Shown here in pieces: positions 1 through 4,916 of a DNA stretch of 8,003 bases (its first letter is position 1; every line of letters begins with the position of its first letter). Below the pieces are notes generated by a model. The model saw only the letters and a list, made by a program, of their open reading frames with translations, had not been told where the DNA came from and did not search any database. Both the position numbers and the translations under genes were made by a program. This stretch comes from GCA-002727735 sp036159515 (GTDB lineage Bacteria > Bacteroidota > Bacteroidia > Flavobacteriales_D > Parvicellaceae), in NCBI GenBank assembly GCA_036159515.1, contig JAYYEV010000088.1, forward strand, positions 1 through 8,003. Reading direction: 5' to 3'.

Positions 1-361
1 AGTTTACATAGAAGAAATTGACAAAAAATTAGCTGCTAAATACCCCGACCAAGCCAATGATTTTTCTCATGTTACAAAACTTGAACTTAATATTTCAGAT
101 CAAATAAGTGGTTTTGTTTCTGGAAATTCTTTTGCTTATCATAGTGTGTATGGAGAATTTATTGATGGGAGAATAAAGAACGAAAGTACAGTTGAATTTT
201 CAATGTTGTGGACGGAAGAAGGATCAACCTATAATGCTGGTGTCTGTTCTATTGAAATTCTCGATGATAGTACGTTAAAGCTTAAAAGTGATGGAAGATA
301 TTTCTACATAGCTTCAGGCACAGGAAAAAATGAATTTCTTTATAAATATTCTTTTGACTAA
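1..361 (+). CDS. Hypothetical protein, C-terminal fragment (5' end outside the window)
   Basis: The reading frame is open from base 2 to a TAA at 359-361, so about 119 C-terminal residues are visible. There is no in-frame ATG in this part; a GTG at 146 exists, but the frame continues upstream of it with ordinary protein-like sequence (VYIEEIDKKLAAKYPDQAND), so I take this as the tail of a longer gene. The visible part begins with a charged, probably helical stretch and then becomes beta-rich with many aromatic and acidic residues (for example EFSMLW, RYFYIASG, FLYKYSFD), which suggests a small beta-sandwich or barrel. I do not recognise the family. An 80-bp gap with no clear hairpin separates it from the next gene on the same strand, so co-transcription is possible. 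Confidence 0.7.
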   Translation, partial: VYIEEIDKKLAAKYPDQANDFSHVTKLELNISDQISGFVSGNSFAYHSVYGEFIDGRIKNESTVEFSMLWTEEGSTYNAGVCSIEILDDSTLKLKSDGRYFYIASGTGKNEFLYKYSFD

Positions 362-441
362 CTTACTTTTGTTTTCATAACTAATCCTCACCAATCAATC
401 CCAATAAATACTTTCTTTAAATCAGTATCAAAACTCCTAAG

Positions 442-1032
442 ATGAAAAGATTATTCGCATTTATGATTATACCTGTGCTAATTACAAGTTGCAGCTCAGA
501 AAAAATATTGTCAGATAGAAAAATTGCACACAATGAATTTATAAACAATATTACATCACAATATCATTTTAGTCAAAAGCAATTTAGCACTCATGACATT
601 ATAAAAAATAGACCTGTTCAAAATCAAGAAGAAGCTAAATTAAGTTTGCCATCATACGACCAAAACCAAAATTTAATAGCATCAAAGAATCATGTAAAGC
701 CTGCTATTTATAAGAACATGTATTCTCACAAAAATGTGCCTCAACTTGTTCAATTTCAAAAAAATGAAAGATTCTCTATTGAAAACCCAAAAAAATTGGG
801 AAATAATAATTCTCCTCTTGAAAATTCAAAAAGAAAAGATAAAATATTTGCCAAAATATTACGTGTAATAGCTGGTGTTATCATGTTTTCTCTTTTTTGT
901 ATTGCAACTTTTTTCACATTAATTGTATTAGCGTTTGACGGATTAACTTGGATGGGGGTGGGGTTTATCTTATTGTCTTTAATCTCTGCTGGCCTTTGTT
1001 ATATGATTTTGAAACCAATATTTCCTCACTAG
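442..1032 (+). CDS. Putative lipoprotein with two C-terminal membrane helices
   Basis: This 196-aa protein starts with a lipoprotein signal peptide: a short basic start (MKRLF), a hydrophobic core and a lipobox LITSC with the acceptor cysteine at residue 17, so it is probably lipidated after signal peptidase II cleavage. Residues about 18-135 are polar, rich in Asn, Gln, Lys and Ser, and look largely disordered. A basic patch (KRKDK, about 130-134) precedes two hydrophobic segments at about 141-164 and 168-191, which are predicted membrane helices; the protein ends in KPIFPH. The combination of an N-terminal lipid anchor and a C-terminal helix pair is seen in some uncharacterised Bacteroidota proteins, but I cannot name a family. 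The ATG at 442 is the only start that gives a proper signal peptide. The function is unknown; the cell-envelope location is an inference. Confidence 0.75.
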   Translation: MKRLFAFMIIPVLITSCSSEKILSDRKIAHNEFINNITSQYHFSQKQFSTHDIIKNRPVQNQEEAKLSLPSYDQNQNLIASKNHVKPAIYKNMYSHKNVPQLVQFQKNERFSIENPKKLGNNNSPLENSKRKDKIFAKILRVIAGVIMFSLFCIATFFTLIVLAFDGLTWMGVGFILLSLISAGLCYMILKPIFPH

Positions 1033-1407
1033 TTTCTAAATCCCTCTCATTTTTTATGTCTTGGTGATAAAAACCAAACTCAAAACAAAAAATTCAATCC
1101 ATTTGATAGTTAGTTCACTGATTTTTAGAATGTTTGCTACAAAACGAATAAATGGCATAATGTTCAAACAAAATCGATACGCCAGTTTAAACTCACCTAG
1201 GTTTGTTGTGTGAATAAAAAAATTCCTGAGGGAAACAAAGAAAAAAATCGCCATCTTTGGGATTTCAAACCTACCGTTTATAAAACGAATCCACCCCTAG
1301 ATGAGAAATTGAGCAATATTCATTACTGGCTCTATTTTAATTAATTATCATACTCTTCAATTACACTGAACTAAAGCATAGTTCTGATTTTTTTATATAT
1401 TTGGAAT
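1033..1407. other. Gene-poor intergenic stretch of about 375 bp
   Basis: I find no convincing gene here. A minus-strand frame of 66 codons at 1054-1254 is rich in Phe, Ile and Leu from AT-rich DNA and resembles nothing I recognise. The stretch contains two short perfect palindromes close together, AGTTTAAACT at 1184-1193 and ACCTAGGT at 1195-1202, and the 9-mer AAAACGAAT occurs twice (near 1142 and 1282). These could be operator-like or chance matches in AT-rich sequence. The right end leads into the small cysteine-rich gene and should hold its promoter. Confidence 0.5.
1396..1403 (+). promoter_or_regulatory. Candidate Bacteroidota -7 element (TATATTTG)
   Basis: TATATTTG matches the Bacteroidota -7 consensus TAnnTTTG at every fixed position. 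It ends only four bases before the ATG at 1408, so if it is used, transcription would begin at or next to the start codon and give a leaderless mRNA. I see no good TTG -33 element at the usual spacing, so this may be a chance match in AT-rich DNA. Confidence 0.3.
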
Positions 1408-1578
1408 ATGAAGAAAATTACCATCACTGCAGCAATCCTATTTTCATTATGCACAGGTGTTTATTTTGCCAACAGCCTAATATTTTCGGAAAACATCAAT
1501 ACCAAAGAGTGTCCTTGTACCCCTGACTGTCAGCCAGGAGATGCTTGGTGTACATGCGATGCAGCCTGTGATAGTTAG
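1408..1578 (+). CDS. Small cysteine-rich exported or membrane-anchored peptide (56 aa)
   Basis: A complete ORF of 56 codons plus a TAG stop. Residues 1-27 form a signal peptide or N-terminal anchor: basic start MKK, then a hydrophobic run (ITITAAILFSLCTGVYFANS). After a short spacer come six cysteines at residues 35, 37, 41, 48, 50 and 54 in the symmetrical order CxCx3C-x6-CxCx3C, with Pro, Asp, Gly and one Trp between them; the last residues are CDS. Two copies of CxCx3C suggest an internal duplication, and either metal binding or disulfide pairing. There is no obvious modifying enzyme or transporter beside it, so a modified-peptide (RiPP) role is not supported. I do not know a named family. 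That it is a real gene is inferred from the signal-like N-terminus and the regular cysteine spacing, which are unlikely by chance. Confidence 0.6.
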   Translation: MKKITITAAILFSLCTGVYFANSLIFSENINTKECPCTPDCQPGDAWCTCDAACDS

Positions 1579-1612
1579 ACCAATTTGATCATTTTACCTT
1601 TACAACTACTAA

Positions 1613-1632
1613 AATACCCTAAAGTAGGTATT
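1613..1632. other. Inverted repeat / small hairpin between the two small ORFs
   Basis: AATACC at 1613-1618 and GGTATT at 1627-1632 are perfect inverted repeats around an 8-base spacer. With one bulged C the stem can extend by two A-T pairs to leave a 3-base loop. It lies 35 bases after the stop of the 56-aa gene. No T run follows, so it is not a classical intrinsic terminator; it could be an RNA-processing or operator element, or chance. Confidence 0.3.
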
Positions 1633-1729
1633 GACTAGCGTAATGATTACACGTTACTTCGTAATGCTTATGCTGGAAAAACACATTTTTAACTCCTCTT
1701 ATATCTACATCTCTTCTGAAGATCTAGTC

Positions 1730-1810
1730 ATGAAGACCAAAAAGAAGTGCTGTAAAAAGTATAAAAAAAAGGGTAAGGCATGTAAAAAATGCCCTCTCAA
1801 CCACGCATAA
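1730..1810 (+). CDS. Basic cysteine-containing microprotein (26 aa)
   Basis: From the ATG at 1730 the frame encodes 26 residues whose core is KCCKKYKKKGKACKKCP, ending in LNHA and a TAA. It has 11 lysines, and four cysteines at residues 7, 8, 18 and 21 (CC-x9-C-x2-C), a layout that fits binding of one metal ion such as zinc and, from the lysines, contact with nucleic acid or the ribosome. From memory, very short proteins with a CCxKYxKKGKxCxxCP pattern occur in many Bacteroidota, mostly unannotated; I cannot verify this here. The same frame is open back to an ATG at 1643 (55 aa), but that extra part is AT-rich and unremarkable, so I favour the ATG beside the cysteine motif. The gene is too short for most gene finders. 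Its function is unknown. Confidence 0.55.
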   Translation: MKTKKKCCKKYKKKGKACKKCPLNHA

Positions 1811-1858
1811 GTCCCTTCTCCATTTAGTTTTTTGGTAACTTTAGGATAAAGTTTAATT

Positions 1859-2218
1859 ATGCTTAGATACATTCTTATTACGCTAATAATTGGCCTACTG
1901 TGTAGCTGTCAAAAGTATGCTGAAAAAATTGCGGGAGAGTACACGGGGCAATTGACAAGAAACGACACGCTCATTGATCAGAATGCGTCAGTTAACTTAA
2001 CTGAAGTGGATAAAAAAAGAATTTCTATACAATCGCCCTATTTTAATACATACCTAACGGACATTAACAAACAAAGGTATTTTGCTTCAGTAAGCTATTA
2101 CAGTACGGATACTACAGGGGCTTTAGACGTGGAAGTATATGATGATGGATTAATGGTCTTTTATATAAGAGACCAAAGTGAAAATATTTTTACATATTCA
2201 GGTAATAGAAATAACTAA
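1859..2218 (+). CDS. Small putative lipoprotein, possibly calycin-like
   Basis: This 119-aa protein has a lipoprotein signal peptide with lipobox LCSC and the lipidated cysteine at residue 17. The mature part begins QKYAEKIAGEYTGQLTRND and continues as alternating short strands (SVNLTEV, RISIQS, YFASVSYY, LDVEVYDD, LMVFYIRD, IFTYSG). The opening GxYxGxL followed by beta strands resembles the small calycin/lipocalin-like barrels found as lipoproteins in Bacteroidota. That family assignment is an inference from pattern only. The expected location is the outer or inner membrane facing the periplasm. The ATG at 1859 gives the right signal peptide length. Its stop codon lies 2 bp from the stop of the convergent minus-strand gene, leaving no room for a dedicated terminator between them. 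Confidence 0.75.
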   Translation: MLRYILITLIIGLLCSCQKYAEKIAGEYTGQLTRNDTLIDQNASVNLTEVDKKRISIQSPYFNTYLTDINKQRYFASVSYYSTDTTGALDVEVYDDGLMVFYIRDQSENIFTYSGNRNN

Positions 2219-2220
2219 AT

Positions 2221-2511
2221 TTATTTCATTCTTGACAGCACCGCGTTCTCTGAACCCACATGAAACGCTGTCCATTGTTCAGACTTACCCTTTTTTACAT
2301 AAGGCGATAATAGGTTAATAACATGGGTAACATCTTTTGCTACAACAGGCACCGTTTTTATTACACCTTCATCTAGATAAACACATTCATACAAAAAATG
2401 ATCCATGACCTTTGAAACACCTATAAGTCTTATTTTTAATATACAAGTATCAGTACCGCTGTTCAAAATTTGCTGAGATAATGACTCTAAAGTTTGTTTT
2501 TTCTTAAACAT
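2221..2511 (-). CDS. Hypothetical cytoplasmic protein (96 aa)
   Basis: The frame runs from an ATG at 2511 down to a TAA at 2221 and encodes 96 residues with no signal peptide. It starts with a basic, helix-like stretch (MFKKKQTLESLSQQILNSG), followed by alternating strand-like segments (CILKIRLIGVSK, LYECVYLDE, KTVPVVAKD), a helix (VTHVINLLSPYVKKG) and a C-terminal tail with WTAFHVGSENAV. This fits a small alpha/beta domain, but I do not recognise it. It is divergent from the isoaspartyl peptidase gene across a 141-bp region and convergent with the lipoprotein gene to its left. The balanced amino-acid composition and hydrophobic periodicity argue for a real gene rather than a random frame. 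Confidence 0.6.
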   Translation of the reverse strand: MFKKKQTLESLSQQILNSGTDTCILKIRLIGVSKVMDHFLYECVYLDEGVIKTVPVVAKDVTHVINLLSPYVKKGKSEQWTAFHVGSENAVLSRMK

Positions 2512-2652
2512 TTTTTCAATTTTTGGCGAAATTAAATGCGTTATTTGAAGTGTTATGGAGTGTTTAATTATGTGTACATTAAATAATAATTTATAAAATG
2601 CTACTACAGCTTATAATTTATGACCTAAACTTTAATATCAGATTAATTTAAT
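2512..2652. promoter_or_regulatory. Divergent intergenic region, probable two promoters
   Basis: This 141-bp, very AT-rich stretch separates two genes read outwards, so it should hold promoters for both. I find no full TAnnTTTG element on either strand and no strong inverted repeat. Exact promoter positions cannot be given. The bases before both start codons are A/T-rich, as is usual for Bacteroidota genes without Shine-Dalgarno sequences. Confidence 0.4.
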
Positions 2653-3624
2653 ATGAAAACAATAATTTTATTTCTATTTACTGTGCTGTCTATATGTTGT
2701 TGTTCAGAAAATAATCAAGAAATACCCATAAAACAACCCATTGCTATTGTGGTTCACGGAGGCGCAGGAACCATACTCAAAAAAAACATGTCTGATGAAA
2801 AAGAAAAAAAATATAAATCCAAATTAGAAGAGGCCATCCGATCAGGATATCAAGTATTACAAAATGGCGGTACAAGCCTTGACGCAGTTGAGCAGACGAT
2901 AATGATATTAGAAGATTCTCCCCTATTTAATGCCGGAAAAGGTGCTGTTTTCACTCATGATAAAAGAAACGAGTTAGACGCCTCGATTATGGAAGGAAGC
3001 CATTTAAAGGCTGGAGCAGTAGCTGGCGTAACCCGTATTAAAAACCCCATTAGAGCGGCAAGGGCTGTGATGGAAAAATCAGAGCATGTACTACTAGCTC
3101 GTGAAGGGGCTGAGGAGTTTGCCCTTTTACAAAAGTTAGACACAGTGAGTCCAACGTACTTTTTTACAGACAAAAGAGCTAAATCTTTAGAAAGAGCCAT
3201 CAAAGAGGAAAAATTTGGTACTGTAGGTTGTGTGGCGTTGGATCAAAATGGAAACATCGCAGCTGGAACATCAACTGGTGGAATGACCAATAAAAAATGG
3301 GGGCGAATTGGAGATTCTCCCATTATTGGTGCTGGAACCTATGCGAATAATAAAACTTGTGGAGTGTCTTCTACTGGATGGGGAGAATATTTTATCAGAG
3401 GAGTTGTAGCGCACGATATTTCAGCTATGATGGAATACGGTGGGAAATCATTAAAAGAATCTGCAAAACACGTGATTCATCATAAATTAACTGAGCTGGG
3501 TGGAACAGGAGGTATCATCGCACTGGATCAAAAAGGAAATATGGTTATGGAGTTTAACACTGAAGGGATGTATAGAGGGTATATGACTAAAGATTCATTA
3601 AGTGTAAAGATTTATAAAGAATAA
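2653..3624 (+). CDS. Isoaspartyl peptidase / L-asparaginase (Ntn hydrolase), probable lipoprotein
   Basis: This 323-aa protein belongs to the plant-type asparaginase (EcAIII/IaaA) family. These enzymes release N-terminal isoaspartate from dipeptides and hydrolyse L-asparagine to aspartate and ammonia. Visible motifs in order: IAIVVHGGAGT (30-40); the LFNAGKGAVFT loop (91-101) and ELDASIMEG (107-115); the autocleavage site GTVGCVALD, where Thr190 would become the nucleophile of the beta subunit (alpha about 1-189, beta 190-323); TSTGGMTNKKWGRIGDSP (206-223) with the expected substrate-binding Arg218 and Asp221; and SSTGWGEYFIRG (239-250), corresponding to the Thr-Gly substrate pocket. All key residues are present. 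The N-terminus (MKTIILFLFTVLSICCC) is a signal peptide ending in three cysteines, which suggests a lipid-anchored periplasmic enzyme, though Cys or Ile at the -1 position is unusual for a lipobox. The secreted gene 36 bp downstream may be co-transcribed. Confidence 0.95.
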   Translation: MKTIILFLFTVLSICCCSENNQEIPIKQPIAIVVHGGAGTILKKNMSDEKEKKYKSKLEEAIRSGYQVLQNGGTSLDAVEQTIMILEDSPLFNAGKGAVFTHDKRNELDASIMEGSHLKAGAVAGVTRIKNPIRAARAVMEKSEHVLLAREGAEEFALLQKLDTVSPTYFFTDKRAKSLERAIKEEKFGTVGCVALDQNGNIAAGTSTGGMTNKKWGRIGDSPIIGAGTYANNKTCGVSSTGWGEYFIRGVVAHDISAMMEYGGKSLKESAKHVIHHKLTELGGTGGIIALDQKGNMVMEFNTEGMYRGYMTKDSLSVKIYKE

Positions 3625-3625
3625 T

Positions 3626-3653
3626 TTTTTAGCATATTTGTTAGATCTAAAAA
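3626..3653. other. Overlapping inverted repeats before the 407-aa gene
   Basis: TTTTTAG at 3626-3632 pairs with CTAAAAA at 3647-3653, and inside the right half lies a perfect 10-bp palindrome, TTAGATCTAA, at 3641-3650. The first repeat begins one base after the stop of the peptidase gene. CATATTTG at 3633-3640 differs at one fixed position from the Bacteroidota -7 consensus TAnnTTTG and would give a leader of about 15 bases. The site may be a weak promoter and operator, or a weak attenuating hairpin. The evidence is only positional. Confidence 0.3.
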
Positions 3654-3660
3654 TTTAAAA

Positions 3661-4884
3661 ATGAAAAAAGTATTTTCCATTTTAAGTTGCATTTTAATCA
3701 CTGGTAGTTTATTTGCTCAAAAAGCATCAGGCACCAATGTTGATTATGAATATTATCGTCTTCCATTACAAAAAGTAACAGAAAAAAAATATCATTTTTC
3801 TGTTGAGATAGGCTATGTTAAAGATTACGAATCCGATATGGCATTTTATGAAGAAGCACATGCCGCTTATGATATGGTAAAGAAAGAATTAAATGATGCT
3901 TATGATAAAGCACTTGAAGATTATAACAATCAAAGTACAGGTGATAAACTAGCACAACGTATTTTGCTAAGCGATGACGGGAAACCCATTAAGCCTACAA
4001 ACAAAGATTATGCAGACCGATTAAATTCTCAGTATAAGCACTTTTTAGGCCCTGCCCCTTATTACAATTTAGTTAGTCCTGAAAGATCAGATATTCCTAC
4101 GAATTCCGAAATGACGTCAGCTATTAAGTTGGATGGATTTACTAAATCAACTGCTGATGGTTTAAAAATTGTATTAGATGCTTCAGACTTTACTGAAACC
4201 TCTGAAACAAAAAAGTTGGGAGAAGCACCTAATGAAACAAAAGAAACTAGTTTTACGGTTTCCTGCGAAGTAATGGTCAGCATAGTCAACTCCTTAGGGG
4301 AAGAGGTATATGCTAATTCCTACGCAAAAACATTAAAGTATAAGTCTGCCAAGAAAAAGCTTGCTGAATGGAGTAAATACGAAAGAAGCTCAGCCTATAA
4401 AAACTTACCCAATACTAAAAAGAAAAGTCTTATTACCATGTTAATTAATGATGTAAATACAGATTTAAATAATCAGTTTGGCTATTCGTGGATTAAAAAA
4501 AGAAGCAAAATTTATTCTGCAAAAGGGAAAAAATACTTTTATGATGATTTAGATAAAGCTGTTGTAAGCTTTCAGAACGGTCTTAAAGATCTTAAAGTCA
4601 ACCAAGGAATAGCTGCTGTAAAATTGAATTCAGCTATTGTAGTTTGGAATAAAGCGCTAGAAGAACTTGATTTGGCAGATAAAAAAGCAAGAATCAATAA
4701 CAAAATTGGAGCAGCTCTGTACATCAATTTAGGTTTAGCTTACACATTAATTAATGAGTTCAATAATGCAGATCGTGCTTTAAGCACCGTTCAATCCAAT
4801 ACTAGTTTTAAAGGAGGAGACATTAAAGAAGCTGAAGCAGTAAGAAAATTCATGAGCGATCAACGCATAAGAGCTGGTTACTAA
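3661..4884 (+). CDS. Secreted protein with helical, TPR-like C-terminus; function unknown
   Basis: This 407-aa protein has a signal peptidase I type signal peptide (MKKVFSILSCILITGSLFA, cleavage probably before Gln20), so it is exported to the periplasm or outer membrane. The first mature part is rich in Tyr, followed by a charged helical segment at about 58-92 that could form a coiled coil. The region 155-230 alternates strands (IKLDGF, LKIVLDASDF, FTVSCEVMVSIVN, EVYANSYAKTLKYK). The last 110 residues are helical: about 296-310 and 316-375, including AIVVWNKALEELDLAD and GAALYINLGLAYTLINEFNNADRAL, which read like TPR helices. The C-terminus resembles the TPR-type tails of some Bacteroidota secreted proteins (for example the DUF6340 group), but that is a weak impression. 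There is no T9SS sorting domain. The start is preceded by an A-rich stretch typical of well-translated Bacteroidota genes. Confidence 0.8.
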   Translation: MKKVFSILSCILITGSLFAQKASGTNVDYEYYRLPLQKVTEKKYHFSVEIGYVKDYESDMAFYEEAHAAYDMVKKELNDAYDKALEDYNNQSTGDKLAQRILLSDDGKPIKPTNKDYADRLNSQYKHFLGPAPYYNLVSPERSDIPTNSEMTSAIKLDGFTKSTADGLKIVLDASDFTETSETKKLGEAPNETKETSFTVSCEVMVSIVNSLGEEVYANSYAKTLKYKSAKKKLAEWSKYERSSAYKNLPNTKKKSLITMLINDVNTDLNNQFGYSWIKKRSKIYSAKGKKYFYDDLDKAVVSFQNGLKDLKVNQGIAAVKLNSAIVVWNKALEELDLADKKARINNKIGAALYINLGLAYTLINEFNNADRALSTVQSNTSFKGGDIKEAEAVRKFMSDQRIRAGY

Positions 4885-4902
4885 TGAAAAAATCTAAAAG
4901 GC

Positions 4903-4916
4903 AAAAATTCGTTTTT
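4903..4916. terminator. Possible weak bidirectional terminator between convergent genes
   Basis: Five A's (4903-4907), TTCG, and then a run of T's (4912-4918) can form an A-U stem with a UUCG loop between two convergent stop codons. The T run serves plus-strand transcription and the A run serves minus-strand transcription. The stem lacks G-C pairs, so it would be weak; position is the main support. Confidence 0.35.

Noticed and set aside
1054..1254. Minus-strand frame of 66 codons in the gene-poor stretch
   Set aside because: The product is dominated by Phe, Ile and Leu as expected from AT-rich non-coding DNA; it has no recognisable motif, and neighbouring genes on that strand are absent.
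1408..1578. The 56-aa peptide as a RiPP or bacteriocin precursor
   Set aside because: There is no double-glycine leader and no modification, protease, immunity or transport gene within the window; the N-terminus looks like an ordinary signal peptide or anchor.
2955..3203. Minus-strand frame inside the isoaspartyl peptidase gene
   Set aside because: It lies fully opposite a gene with clear catalytic motifs and has a composition typical of an antisense frame.
2653..3624. Assignment as glycosylasparaginase or threonine aspartase
   Set aside because: The cleavage-site sequence GTVGCVALD and the NAGKGAVFT loop fit the EcAIII/plant-type branch, whereas glycosylasparaginases have an HDTIGM-type site.
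4062..4289. Minus-strand frame inside the 407-aa secreted protein gene
   Set aside because: It lies antisense to a well-supported gene with a signal peptide; no independent evidence for coding.
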